A stretch of 57,792 bases of DNA, from positions 1-57,792 of the forward strand of contig NZ_AAWS01000057.1 in the NCBI RefSeq assembly GCF_000169175.1, read 5' to 3'. The stretch comes from Microscilla marina ATCC 23134 (GTDB taxonomy: Bacteria; Bacteroidota; Bacteroidia; Cytophagales; Microscillaceae). The notes below the pieces were generated by a model. That model made no database searches, was not told where the DNA came from, and worked only from the letters and a program-made list of their open reading frames with translations. Made by a program: the position numbers and the translations under genes. Positions within the stretch are counted from its first letter, which is position 1. Every line of letters begins with the position of its first letter. This document shows, in pieces, positions 8,151 to 17,494 of the stretch.

Positions 8151-8660
8151 GATATTATATTGATTTTAGGTTTCGCGAGTTTACAATTGTTTTTCGAAGG
8201 TTAAAGCCTTCATATTCAACTAATTTCAGCTTTAAATATATGGAAAATTATTAATCAAATAAAAATCAGCTATTATTTTTTTTTATTTAACCCTTGGCTA
8301 ATCAAATAACAACTCAAGTGATATAGTGGGTAAAAATAAATCAGGCGGGCTTTTATTGACAGTAGAGTGTCAAGCCATATAGCAATAGAGCCTGTGCTCT
8401 ATAAGCGTTTAAACGTAGATTAGTATGCATTTAATGTGGTAAAACAGAGTAACTCGATGTAGTGCAAACGGCGGTTAAGGCAAGTGATGTTGGGTGAGTT
8501 TTAGCCTGTTCTACTAAAGTAATAAGTGATAAACAATGCTTTACGTTTATAGAGAGTTTGTAGTGTAGACTCTTAAATATATGGGTGGGTAAATTACCAA
8601 CATAAAACCCTGAACGGGTAAGGCTCAGGGTTCAAAAAAACATCAAAAGATAGCGCTTGT
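8151..8660. other. Intergenic stretch with small palindromes
   Basis: No credible gene in 510 bases. Two short hairpins occur next to each other: TTGACA/TGTCAA (8356-8373) and ATAGAGC/GCTCTAT (8385-8402). A further hairpin at 8606-8632 is listed as a terminator. No other structure is seen. Confidence 0.5.
8606..8632 (-). terminator. Probable terminator of the TerB-like gene
   Basis: AACCCTGA (8606-8613) pairs with TCAGGGTT (8625-8632) across 11 bases; on the minus strand it continues with TTATG, so the U-tract is short. It lies 29 bases after the stop codon. Confidence 0.55.
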
Positions 8661-9026
8661 TTAGTAAAGCACGCTCATTTCTTTAGATACTTTGTCAATT
8701 ATTCTCTGCAAAATCACTTCATTGCGTCCTATCTTTTTAGCAAAAGCATAACACAACTCGTATTCGCGATCGTGAATTTCATGATCAACCATCATCATGC
8801 GAATGATGTATTCTAAGTGTTCCATTTGTTCGTTATATTCGTCTGGAATAATGAAATCTAAGTGGTTAATCTTATTCATTATATCACGGGCTTGGGTGCG
8901 GCTTACACCCATTCGTTGCCCGGTTTCCAGCAACATTTCTTTTTCTTCGCGGACAAGGTAGCCATCTGCTACTGCTATTTTATAAATGTTGCGGAAACAC
9001 GCCAATCCTTGTTCTTTATTTTTCAT
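8661..9026 (-). CDS. TerB-like / DjlA N-terminal-like helical protein
   Basis: 121 residues, all alpha. Two acidic helical hairpins carry the TerB-fold repeat pattern: IAVADGYLVREEKEMLLETG near residues 18-36, and MMMVDHEIHDREYELCYAFA near 77-96. The conserved Asp/Glu pairs in these hairpins resemble the metal-binding sites of TerB and the N-terminal domain of DjlA. There is no signal peptide or membrane helix, so it is cytoplasmic. There are no tellurite-resistance genes around it, and in Bacteroidota such stand-alone TerB-like proteins are common and of unknown role. The ATG fits and the gene is monocistronic. Confidence 0.75.
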   Translation of the reverse strand: MKNKEQGLACFRNIYKIAVADGYLVREEKEMLLETGQRMGVSRTQARDIMNKINHLDFIIPDEYNEQMEHLEYIIRMMMVDHEIHDREYELCYAFAKKIGRNEVILQRIIDKVSKEMSVLY

Positions 9027-9428
9027 GACATTTTTCCGTTTGTTGGTTTAGGTAAACTACTACAGTGGGACTAACTCCCCTCAATTTGTTGGATTAAAAC
9101 AAGTTTATATCTTAAACTTGTTTTTTTATGATTTTGTGATTTTTTCAAGATTTAAGACCAAAATATACTAATAAACTTTCAAAATTGCAATTTTATTACA
9201 TTCTATATGCCTAATAAGAGTAAAAAACTTTCAATTATCCTATTGTTTCAGGAAAATGTGAATATTTTTATATTTTCCAAAGCTTTGCACTTGCATACTA
9301 CAAGTATGCCTTGGGCTTATCAAACACCTGTTGGCTAAAGTGTGGCTTTAGGTGCAGTTAACGGGGATAAATGGCTTAATAAAATGTTAAATAATGACAT
9401 TGTTTTTCGTAAATAAATGCAATATGGC
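9027..9428. other. Intergenic stretch, AT-rich
   Basis: About 400 bases between the DUF493 gene and the TerB-like gene, both on the minus strand. It is strongly AT-rich with no ORF and no convincing hairpin beyond a weak CACCT/AGGTG pair near 9326-9354. Confidence 0.4.
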
Positions 9429-9704
9429 TTAAAGCATAATGACGCCTTCTATTTTGCCCACTTGTTGGTACTTTTCAATGATTTCGTCGCTTGACAACAT
9501 GACCAGTCGTACCGTAATACTGGTAAACTTTCCGTTGCTCGATTGGCGGGAGGTAATATTAGCGTCTTTGCCAAACAAAGCAGTGACTTCAGCAGCTTTA
9601 TTGGTTAAGGTAGGCACAATAAACTTGAACATATACATAACTGGGTACTGGTTGGTTTCTTCAAGCTTTTGTCGTAGCGATGCATAAAATTCTTCTGTTC
9701 CCAT
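9429..9704 (-). CDS. DUF493 (YbeD-like) family protein
   Basis: 91 residues, full length for DUF493. The ferredoxin-like alpha/beta fold is suggested by the order strand (YPVMYMFKFIVP), helix (NKAAEVTALFGKD), strand (GKFTSITVRLVML), helix (SSDEIIEKYQQVGKI) and the final EGVIML strand. YbeD-like proteins are small, cytosolic and resemble allosteric regulatory domains; their role is unsettled. The gene faces away from the TPR gene at 9860 and is not in an evident operon. Confidence 0.85.
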   Translation of the reverse strand: MGTEEFYASLRQKLEETNQYPVMYMFKFIVPTLTNKAAEVTALFGKDANITSRQSSNGKFTSITVRLVMLSSDEIIEKYQQVGKIEGVIML

Positions 9705-9859
9705 AGGTTTGTCAGTTATTTCAAAGGAAGTGGTATGTAAACGTTTTTTTACCCAAATCTAGTGATTAATTAGTTTTTTTACCAATAAGATTGCAAAAAC
9801 ACCCCTGAGTATTTAAATTGAAGAAGAACCAAAAACTTACAGACAAACCTTTACATCTC

Positions 9860-10522
9860 ATGAAACTTACCCAAACGATTTGTTTCTTGGGTATTGCCTG
9901 CCTGCTTTTTTTGCGGGTATCGGTGGTGCCAGGGCAAACTGACAATGATACCCCTCCTCCCGAAAAGAGTGTGGCTGAATTACTCAAGGAAGGAGAAGCA
10001 AAATATCAAAAAGGAGATATTTTAGGCGCGATTAAGAATTACAATGCCGTGATAGAAAAACAAGCTTATTCGGCTATAGCCTACCAAAAGCGCGCCCGCT
10101 GTAAACGTCGCATTCAAAACTACCCAGGAGCGATCAAAGATTATGAAAAGGCAATTCAACTTAAATCAGAGTTGGCAAATGCTTATATAGGTAAAGCGCA
10201 GACTTATGTGGCTATGAAAAACCACAAAAAAGCGATTAAAGACTACGCAAGGGCTTTAGACCTACAGCCACCTAAAAAGTATTTACCGTTGATTCACTAT
10301 AATAAAGGACTTGCGCACCTGGAGATCAAAGACTACAAAGAAGCCATGACAGATTTTAACAAAGCCATTGAGCTTCACCCAAAAATGGCAAAAGCGTACC
10401 TAAACCGAGGCAATATTTATTACCACTTTAATAAAAGTAAAAGAGCTTGTGCTGATTGGATACAAGCGAAAGAATTAGGCAACGAAAAAGCCATCATTAA
10501 TCTGGACAAGATTTGCCGATAA
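9860..10522 (+). CDS. Exported TPR repeat protein
   Basis: 220 residues from the ATG at 9860. An upstream TTG at 9818 would add 14 polar residues before the signal peptide, so the ATG is preferred. A signal peptide covers residues 1-26 (ICFLGIACLLFLRVSVVPGQ). Then come about five tetratricopeptide repeats, with the motifs GEAKYQKGDILGAIKNYNAV, AIAYQKRARCKRRIQNYPGA, AYIGKAQTYVAMKNHKKA, HYNKGLAHLEIKDYKEA and AYLNRGNIYYHFNKSKRA, ending in a degenerate SEL1-like helix (CADWIQAKELGNEKA). It is likely a periplasmic protein-interaction module. No partner is evident next to it. Confidence 0.85.
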   Translation: MKLTQTICFLGIACLLFLRVSVVPGQTDNDTPPPEKSVAELLKEGEAKYQKGDILGAIKNYNAVIEKQAYSAIAYQKRARCKRRIQNYPGAIKDYEKAIQLKSELANAYIGKAQTYVAMKNHKKAIKDYARALDLQPPKKYLPLIHYNKGLAHLEIKDYKEAMTDFNKAIELHPKMAKAYLNRGNIYYHFNKSKRACADWIQAKELGNEKAIINLDKICR

Positions 10523-10933
10523 CTTATCAGGTAAATAATTCGTGTTTTCAATATAGCTGGAAGGTAGGCAATTTTACAAAGCACTTGTTTCGCTCTCCTA
10601 TTCTAACCCTCACCTACCTCTTGCCTTCTGCCACAAAGTTAGTCTAATCAGCTCCCCTTAAGTGCGTCCTTGAGCTATGCCCTTGTGGGTAAATACCTAA
10701 ATAATGATTGAAAAATAAAAGAATTTTACCTCTAATTACCAGTACCTTAAACATTAAGTAAATGCCCTCTTATTTGGGATGAGTTTTGTTTTCTGACGCA
10801 CTTCAAAAATCGCGCATAGCTTAGCAAGTTTTTTTAAGTAAAGTCAGTGGGCAAAAATCGCCGAAATAACGGGTTAGGTATTTAGTGATTAAGGTACTAG
10901 AGGTTCACCACATCAAAGGTTTAGGTAGATCAT

Positions 10934-11144
10934 CTTAGGAATTGTTCAAAAATAAATTTACACTCTGAGAGGTGATTTTTCGCCTTGATACTTCGTTATT
11001 TTTAGCCGTTGGCAGAGCTCGGCACAGCGTAGCTGTAGCCATCGGTTATTGCCCGGAGCGCTGCTATGGGCGCAAAAAATAGCCTCGTCTCAAAACAAAA
11101 CCTCTACCTCAAGAATGGTAATTTAATTGCTCACCATTCCTTAG
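10934..11144 (+). repeat. MITE-like element, copy 1
   Basis: Ends are inverted: CTTAGGAAT (10934-10942) and ATTCCTTAG (11136-11144). The inner left end AAAAATAAATTTACA is shared, inverted, with the right end of copy 2 at 33.3 kb. The middle holds a GC-rich palindromic module (GGCAGAGCTCGGCACAG and CGTAGCTGTAGCC near 11010-11045) shared with copy 3. No ORF. It lies immediately before the propeller-phosphatase gene (start 11160). The rest of the gap, 10523-10933, shows nothing recognisable. Confidence 0.65.
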
Positions 11145-11159
11145 TAAACTCTATTGTCT

Positions 11160-14100
11160 ATGAAGAAAATATGCTTGATATTTTTTTATCTAGTGATGCC
11201 TGTGATTAGCGCTGCACAAAGAATGAACATTCCTTTGGTTTATAAAAATAAACTGAAAATACGAAAGTTTACGAGTGAAGAGGGGCTAAGCCAAAATATA
11301 GTACAAGATATTCTGCAAGATAGTCAAGGTTTTATGTGGTTTGCTACTACAGGTGGGCTCAACCGCTACGACGGGGCACGGTTTAAAGCGTATAAGGCTG
11401 TTTTTGGTGATTCTACAGGGTTGGTTAATAATTACATTAACCAAATAGTGGAAGATAAAAATCACCGTATTTGGATAGGAACATCTAAAGGATTGAGCAG
11501 GCTGGATTTAAAAACAGGTAGGTTTGATAATGCCCAACACCAAAAAGGAGTATCCAATAGTTTGAGTAATAATTGGGTAAATGCCCTTGGACAAGACAAA
11601 GCCGGCAATGTATGGGTAGGTACTGATAAAGGAGTAAACAAGGCAGCCACCAACTCTCACTTTCTTAAATTTCAACGTTATTTATACGCTCCTAAAGGTA
11701 CAAAAAAAGAGCGCTTTTTTATAGGAGCTATATGTCACGATAGTCAAGGAATTACCTGGGTGGGTACAAGCAAAGGCCTAAAAAAAATAGAGAGGCAAGC
11801 TGGCGGAAAGGTTTCTTTTACTCACTATCCGCTGGCTCCAGATAGTGCCCACCATAGTCCTGAATCAATCAAGAGCATTTTAGAAGATGCACAAGGGCGC
11901 TTATGGATAGGTACACGAGTTGGTCATTTGTATTTGCTTGACAAAACACGCAGTAAAGTAACATTGTTTGCCCAGGACTTGGCGAGGGTGTATGATCTGT
12001 ATCAAGACAGTAAGCAAACGATATGGGTGGGTACCGAAAATGGCTTGTGTTGGGTCAATGAAAAAACAAAAAAGATAGAACGTTTTTTTTACCCTGCTAC
12101 TCACCTGGACAATATTACCGTAAACTGTATGCATGAAGACAAATCGGGGGTGTTGTGGGTAGGTACGGCGGGTTATGGTTTGTATCATATCGACAGCAAA
12201 AGTACTAAGTTTAGCACCTATAATATTTCTCACTATACCCAAAGCCCTTTGAAAGAGAATATGGTATGGGGTATTTTTCAAGACAAAGGTGATCGTTTGT
12301 GGCTCAATTCGGCAAAAAATGGACTTTTTCATCTTAATAGAAGCACAGGGGAAATTACTAACTTTAAGCACGAGCCAGCCAACCCCCAATCACTGATCCA
12401 TTCCCAAACAAAGCGCATTGTGCAGGCACAAGATGGTTCAGTATGGGTAGTTACTAAGGGTGGGTTGAATAAATATAATGAGGTAAATCAAACGTTTGAA
12501 CGTTTTTTCATAGAAAAAAAGTACAGTCGGGCAACCAGTGTATACTGCTTGATGGCGGATAAAAAAAACGCCTTATGGATGACTACATTAGGGGGGAGGA
12601 TTTATAAACTGGATATTCGTGCCAAAAAGTTTAGTCAGGCTCGCTCCAAATACTTTGGCAATGGCTGGGCGAGCTCTATAGTAGAAGATAAGCAAGGTAT
12701 ATTTTGGATCAGTGGGCGTACTGCCATTGTGTTGTACGACCCTAAAAAACAACAAGTAGTAGAAGCCCACCGATACGACTCTGTCAATACAGTGGGATTA
12801 AAAAAGAACCGACCTTTGCAAATTTTTAAAGCACGCTCTGGGCAACTCTGGATTACTACTTATGGCGATGGGCTTGCCAAAGTAGTCTATGACAAAACCG
12901 GGCAGTTTCGCCTGCACTATTATACCCAAAAAGACGGTTTGCCTACCAATATGCTGTACAACATACTGGAAGATAAACAAAATAAATTGTGGATTTCTAC
13001 CGAAAATGGCATTGCTAAGTTTGACCCTGTGACCGAAAAATTCACCAATTACACTCCTAAAGATGGTTTGCCTAACGATGACTTTGGCGAAGGTTCTTTT
13101 TTTCATGACCCAACCACAGATGAAATGTTTTTTGGTGGGCAAAATGGTGTGGCAGCCTTTATACCTGCTGAGGTTAAACCCAATGACTATATTCCAACGG
13201 TCAGGCTCACCGACTTTCAATTGGCAAATGAATCAGTGATTCCGTCGAAAGACGCTCCACTAAAGAACACTGCCAATTACACAAAAAAAATAGTGCTTAC
13301 TTATGAACAAGCCACCGTATTTTCGTTTGAGTTTGCCGCATTGAGTTATGCCAGTTCAGACCGTAACCAATACAAGGTGAAACTACATGGGTATGACAAA
13401 AAGTGGCGAAACCTGGGCAAGCGTAACTTTGTAACCTACACTGGCATTTCTCCTGGCACCTATCACTTTAGGGTGCAAGCCAGCAACTATGATGGTGTAT
13501 GGAACACCCAAGGCTTGCGCGTAGAGCTGGTGATTTTACCTGCCTGGTGGCAAACCTGGTGGTTCAAATTAGGGTGGATTTCTTTTACCATATTTTTAGT
13601 GGTGGGCTTTTATCTATACCGGATCAATGCCATTAAACGACAAAAAAGAGTATTAGAAGAAACGGTGGTACTGCGTACTAAAGAGGTAGTAGAGCAAAAA
13701 GAAGAAATTCAAATCCAAAATGAAGAGCTTTTACAACAGCGTGAAGAAATTACGGCCCAACATCAAGCCATTGAATCACAAAATAAACTATTGACAGAAA
13801 AAAATTACCATATCAATCAAAGCATCAAAGCTGCTAAAACTATTCAGGAAGCTATATTACCTTTTGAAAGCAAGATGCAAGACGCTTTTCAACACAATTA
13901 CTTTATCTTGTATAAACCCAAAGATGTGGTATCGGGCGATTTTTATTGGCTGGGCAATGTAGGCAATAAAAAAATATTGGGGGTGATAGATTGTACCGGG
14001 CATGGGGTGCCAGGAGCATTTATGAGTATGATTGGTTTTACGATGCTCAACGAAATTGTGAATACCCAAAAAACAGACAACCCTGCCGATATACTAGAGC

Positions 14101-14570
14101 AGTTGCGTATAGAAATAAGATATACGCTCAAGCAAGATGAAACTGGACGCAGAAATGGCATGGATGCTGTTTTTATTGCCCTGGAAGCTCTAGACAACCA
14201 ACAGACAAAGGTGATTTTTGCGGGTGCCAAACGTCCTTTATGGTATATAAAACCTGGCAGTGCCACCTTAGACACAATCAAAGGTAGTTCGGTATCTATT
14301 GGGGTGATTTACCAAAACAAAAGAACTATAGAAGCCCATACGATTATATGTGATCCTAATACCTTGTTTTACCTAAGCACTGATGGTTTTACCGACCAAA
14401 ACAACGTGGTTCGTAAGAGGTTTGGTGCAGCCAATGTACACAATGCTTTACTTAAAGTAAGCCATTTATCGCTTGCCCAACAAAAACAGGATTTAGAGGA
14501 AACACTGCAAATATTTATGGAAGGGACTGAGCAACGAGACGATATACTGTTGATAGGAGTGAGGGTTTAG
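11160..14570 (+). CDS. Two-component propeller sensor with SpoIIE/PP2C phosphatase output
   Basis: 1136 residues from ATG 11160 (a TTG six bases upstream is less likely). Signal peptide 1-20; some 13 Reg_prop repeats of the pattern (L/I/V)W(I/V)GT..GL..(L/Y)D over residues about 40-690, enough for two seven-bladed propellers; Y_Y_Y domain at about 714-793; membrane helix about 798-820 after the WWQTWWFKLGW motif; coiled coil 830-905; and PP2C phosphatase from about 910. The phosphatase motifs are complete: DVVSGDFYW, DCTGHGVPGAFMS, GMDAVF, STDGFTDQNN and QRDDILLIG, so all metal-binding Asp residues are kept. The usual output of such sensors is a histidine kinase; here a Ser/Thr phosphatase replaces it. 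The periplasmic propeller probably senses an extracellular glycan or similar ligand (inference). Confidence 0.92.
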   Translation: MKKICLIFFYLVMPVISAAQRMNIPLVYKNKLKIRKFTSEEGLSQNIVQDILQDSQGFMWFATTGGLNRYDGARFKAYKAVFGDSTGLVNNYINQIVEDKNHRIWIGTSKGLSRLDLKTGRFDNAQHQKGVSNSLSNNWVNALGQDKAGNVWVGTDKGVNKAATNSHFLKFQRYLYAPKGTKKERFFIGAICHDSQGITWVGTSKGLKKIERQAGGKVSFTHYPLAPDSAHHSPESIKSILEDAQGRLWIGTRVGHLYLLDKTRSKVTLFAQDLARVYDLYQDSKQTIWVGTENGLCWVNEKTKKIERFFYPATHLDNITVNCMHEDKSGVLWVGTAGYGLYHIDSKSTKFSTYNISHYTQSPLKENMVWGIFQDKGDRLWLNSAKNGLFHLNRSTGEITNFKHEPANPQSLIHSQTKRIVQAQDGSVWVVTKGGLNKYNEVNQTFERFFIEKKYSRATSVYCLMADKKNALWMTTLGGRIYKLDIRAKKFSQARSKYFGNGWASSIVEDKQGIFWISGRTAIVLYDPKKQQVVEAHRYDSVNTVGLKKNRPLQIFKARSGQLWITTYGDGLAKVVYDKTGQFRLHYYTQKDGLPTNMLYNILEDKQNKLWISTENGIAKFDPVTEKFTNYTPKDGLPNDDFGEGSFFHDPTTDEMFFGGQNGVAAFIPAEVKPNDYIPTVRLTDFQLANESVIPSKDAPLKNTANYTKKIVLTYEQATVFSFEFAALSYASSDRNQYKVKLHGYDKKWRNLGKRNFVTYTGISPGTYHFRVQASNYDGVWNTQGLRVELVILPAWWQTWWFKLGWISFTIFLVVGFYLYRINAIKRQKRVLEETVVLRTKEVVEQKEEIQIQNEELLQQREEITAQHQAIESQNKLLTEKNYHINQSIKAAKTIQEAILPFESKMQDAFQHNYFILYKPKDVVSGDFYWLGNVGNKKILGVIDCTGHGVPGAFMSMIGFTMLNEIVNTQKTDNPADILEQLRIEIRYTLKQDETGRRNGMDAVFIALEALDNQQTKVIFAGAKRPLWYIKPGSATLDTIKGSSVSIGVIYQNKRTIEAHTIICDPNTLFYLSTDGFTDQNNVVRKRFGAANVHNALLKVSHLSLAQQKQDLEETLQIFMEGTEQRDDILLIGVRV

Positions 14571-14588
14571 AGGGGGGGCTTTTTTCAT

Positions 14589-14918
14589 AAGGAACATGTT
14601 CAAAATAAGTGTCGAGATTGAGGTCATAAACTCAAGGCTGACTGAGGCGCTTTTAGCCTTTGGCAGAGCTCAGCGCAGCAGGGCTGCAGCTATCGGTTTG
14701 CGGGCAAGGCAACATCCGGGGGATGTTGAGCCAGACCGTGGGACGGTACCACGGACAATAAAAGTAACGAAAGTCAGGAAAGAGAACCGCAGAACGAAGT
14801 TCAAGCTCTGCGAAGCTAATATGTTCTAAACCGGACAGCTTCAAAGTCCCGATTTCTTATCGGGGTTATTGTTGAGGGCTATGCCCGAAATCCCGTTTAC
14901 GGGGCGATCACGTTCCTA
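14589..14918 (+). repeat. MITE-like element, copy 3 (degenerate, longer)
   Basis: Left end AAGGAACATGTTC (14589-14601) is inverted to the right end CACGTTCCTAA (14909-14919). The interior holds TTTGGCAGAGCTCAGCGCAG, similar to copy 1, and GGATGTTGAGCCAG followed by a GGGACGG segment, similar to copy 2. Near the right end are two small hairpins, CCCGAT/ATCGGG (14848-14864) and CCCGT/ACGGG. The 77-codon frame here is not credible as a protein. It fills the gap between the propeller-phosphatase and pdhA, which converge. Confidence 0.6.
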
Positions 14919-14981
14919 AAAAAGGTAGGCTTCGATGTTACCAAAGAAACCTGCCCAGGTGTATAATAATGCTTTGGAACT

Positions 14982-16028
14982 TTAGTCCATAATATAAGGA
15001 TAGTCCTCTTGAGCATATACATCTTTGAATGCCTCAGAAGGATCAGGGTAAGGAGACTCGTCGGCAAACTTAACTGCCTCTTCTACTGTCTTTTTGATCT
15101 CCTTATCTATCTCTGCTAGGTCATCTTCGGTGGCAAACTTGCCCTTCAGAATACTTTCGCGTACTTGCTCGATAGGGTCTTGGTTTTTATATTCGTTTTC
15201 TTCTTCTTTAGTTCGGTATTTTGCCGGATCAGACATAGAGTGTCCTTTAAAGCGGTAAGTACGGAACTCAAGCAAGGTAGGACCTTCGCCAGCGCGGGCA
15301 CGCTCGGCAGCTTTTTCTACCGAAAGGTGTACTTCTTCTACTTGCATAGCGTCTACTGGCTCAGAAGGTATGTCATAGCTTTCGCCCAATTGGTATAGCT
15401 CGGTTACATTAGAGGTACGTTGCACCGAGGTACCCATGGCATACCCGTTGTTTTCTATGACAAATATCACGGGTAACTTCCAGGTCATGGCCATATTCAA
15501 TGCTTCATGAAAAGCGCCTTGGCGTACGGCACCATCGCCCATATAACACATGCATACTTTGCCAGTTTTGTTATACTTCTCGGCAAAGGCAATGCCTGCC
15601 CCCAAAGGTATTTGTCCACCTACTATACCGTGTCCTCCCATAAAGCCATGTTCTTTGTCGAACAAGTGCATAGAACCTCCTTTACCTTTAGAGATACCCG
15701 TAGCCTTGCCATACAATTCTGCCATTACTGCCTTGGGATCGGTACCCAAAGCCAGCGGATGCCCGTGATCGCGGTAAGCCGTAATGTATTTATCTCCTTT
15801 TTGTAAAGCACTTACAGCACCCGAAGCACAAGCTTCCTGACCAATATATAAGTGTAAAAAGCCCTTGATTTTTTGGCGACCATATACTTGACCACACTTG
15901 GCTTCAAACTTACGGATCAACTGCATACTACGGTACCAGTACATGTAGGTTTCCTTGTCAAATTTGTCTTTTGCGCTTTTCTTGCCCTTTCGTGCCGATG
16001 CGGTTTTTTTATCTTTGGTAGTTGCCAT
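14982..16028 (-). CDS. pdhA: Pyruvate dehydrogenase E1 component, alpha subunit
   Basis: Thiamine-diphosphate-dependent decarboxylation of pyruvate and reductive acetylation of lipoyl-E2, as an alpha2beta2 enzyme. 348 residues from the ATG at 16028 (MATTKDKK); a longer frame to 16157 would add 43 residues that look non-coding. Family signatures: GHEACASGA-like IGQEACASGAVSAL, YRDHGHPLA, GKGGSMHLF, the ThDP/Mg motif GDGAVRQGAFHEALNMA followed by VIENNGYAMGTS, and the phosphorylation-loop equivalent YRFKGHSMSDPAKYRT. The N-terminal 20 residues are basic and low-complexity. The E1-beta (pdhB) and E2 genes are not adjacent, which is usual in Bacteroidota. TACTTTCG at 16101-16108 on the minus strand is one base off a -7 box. 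Confidence 0.95.
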   Translation of the reverse strand: MATTKDKKTASARKGKKSAKDKFDKETYMYWYRSMQLIRKFEAKCGQVYGRQKIKGFLHLYIGQEACASGAVSALQKGDKYITAYRDHGHPLALGTDPKAVMAELYGKATGISKGKGGSMHLFDKEHGFMGGHGIVGGQIPLGAGIAFAEKYNKTGKVCMCYMGDGAVRQGAFHEALNMAMTWKLPVIFVIENNGYAMGTSVQRTSNVTELYQLGESYDIPSEPVDAMQVEEVHLSVEKAAERARAGEGPTLLEFRTYRFKGHSMSDPAKYRTKEEENEYKNQDPIEQVRESILKGKFATEDDLAEIDKEIKKTVEEAVKFADESPYPDPSEAFKDVYAQEDYPYIMD

Positions 16029-16202
16029 AAATTTATCAATTTTTAGAATGCTTGGATGATTGAGGTGTTTTTGTTTATCCAAATGTTTGTTGATTGCTTG
16101 CGAAAGTAATAAAATTTGTAAAATGTTTTGCATTGTTGATCTATGAAAAAATACCAAAGGGAAGGATTTTGACCTAACTTACTGTAAATAACTACAATAT
16201 TG

Positions 16203-16210
16203 TAACTTTG
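16203..16210 (+). promoter_or_regulatory. Candidate -7 promoter box for recF
   Basis: TAACTTTG matches TAnnTTTG, 99 bases before the recF ATG in the gap shared with the divergent pdhA gene. No good -33 box at the standard spacing. Confidence 0.35.
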
Positions 16211-16308
16211 AATCTGGGCAGTAGCGATCAACTGCTGGTTTTGTGTTGTGTATTGGTCATATACCTTTGATGCTGCTCTTACCCAAATTAAACCCATTAG
16301 TTTACACC

Positions 16309-17427
16309 ATGTTTTTAGAAAAAATCAATTTGCTCAATTTTAAGAATTACGAAATGCTTGACCTTGACTTTTCTTCATCGGTCAATTGCATTGTAGGTGA
16401 CAATGGCAGCGGCAAAACCAACTTGTTGGACGCTATTCACTATTTATCAATGAGTAAAGGAGCTTTTGGTGGCGGCAATACCCAACATGTGTTGCACAAA
16501 GAGGACTTTTTTATGGTCAAGGGGGTTTTTCAGGCTAAAGACCTGGACTATGAGGTAACTTGTGGGTATAAAAAGGGGCAAGCAAAGGTGTTTAAGGTAA
16601 ACCAAAAGCAGTATGATAAAATAAGCGATCACATTGGACGGTTTCCGGTGGTGTTGATTGCTCCCAACGACACTGACACCATTACAGAAGGAAGCGAACT
16701 AAGGCGCAAGTTTTTTGACAGCATTATTTCACAGCTCGACAAAAATTACCTGATCAACCTGATTCAATATACTCACCACCTTAAGCAACGCAATAGTTTG
16801 CTGAAGCAATTTGCTGAGCGCAATTTTGTAGACCGTAGCCTGATTGATACTTATAACCACAAGTTGATTGCCCTAGGCAAAGCTGTATGTGATAAACGGC
16901 AGGAGTTTATCACAGAGTTTGCGCCTATATTTCGTGAACACTACCAAGAACTGACCGAAAACAAGGAAATAACGGAGTTGGTATATCAATCACAGTTTTT
17001 AGAAGAGCACTATGCTGACGACTTTCGCCAGGCGTTGCCCGATGACTTGCGTTTGCAGCGCACTACACGTGGCATACATAAAGATGATTATGACTTTTTG
17101 ATAGATGATCACCTGTTGCGCAAATTTGGTTCGCAAGGGCAGCAAAAGTCTTATGTAATTGCGCTTAAACTCGCCCATTTTGATATTATAAAAAACTACA
17201 CGTTTATGAAGCCCATTCTTTTGCTGGACGATATTTTTGACAAATTAGACGATAAGCGGATGGACAAGCTCATGCGCAAGGTAGCAGCCCATGCTTTTGG
17301 ACAAATTTTTATCACCGATGCTCGTCCTGAACGTACTCAAGCGGTTTTTGAGCATATAGATGTAGAGAAACGTATTTTTACCATTGACAAGGGAGAGGTG
17401 GTAGATGTGATGGAAGATTTAAATTAA
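16309..17427 (+). CDS. recF: DNA replication and repair protein RecF
   Basis: 372 residues from ATG 16309 (MFLEKINLLNFKNYE); an upstream in-frame start at 16243 would add residues unlike any RecF. SMC-like ATPase of the RecFOR pathway that loads RecA at gapped DNA. Walker A GDNGSGKTNLLDAI lies near residues 33-46, the ABC signature region is around SQGQQKS (about 282-288), and Walker B is PILLLDDIFDKLD (about 303-315). Length is normal. In many Bacteroidota recF lies beside a DUF721 gene; here the DUF721 gene is 33 kb away. Confidence 0.95.
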   Translation: MFLEKINLLNFKNYEMLDLDFSSSVNCIVGDNGSGKTNLLDAIHYLSMSKGAFGGGNTQHVLHKEDFFMVKGVFQAKDLDYEVTCGYKKGQAKVFKVNQKQYDKISDHIGRFPVVLIAPNDTDTITEGSELRRKFFDSIISQLDKNYLINLIQYTHHLKQRNSLLKQFAERNFVDRSLIDTYNHKLIALGKAVCDKRQEFITEFAPIFREHYQELTENKEITELVYQSQFLEEHYADDFRQALPDDLRLQRTTRGIHKDDYDFLIDDHLLRKFGSQGQQKSYVIALKLAHFDIIKNYTFMKPILLLDDIFDKLDDKRMDKLMRKVAAHAFGQIFITDARPERTQAVFEHIDVEKRIFTIDKGEVVDVMEDLN

Positions 17428-17494
17428 GAAGTGTTTAAAATAGGCAATAGTTGCCTACCCAGCAACACACGCCAAAGAGCCTAAAAAACCTTGA

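Noticed and set aside
14596-14829. 77-codon frame after the propeller-phosphatase gene
   Set aside because: It lies entirely in a degenerate MITE-like element and its protein is Arg-rich with no domain; the interior matches other copies that have no such frame.
16029-16157. Longer pdhA start
   Set aside because: The added 43 residues are unlike pdhA N-termini and the frame only stays open by chance; ATG 16028 gives the usual opening.
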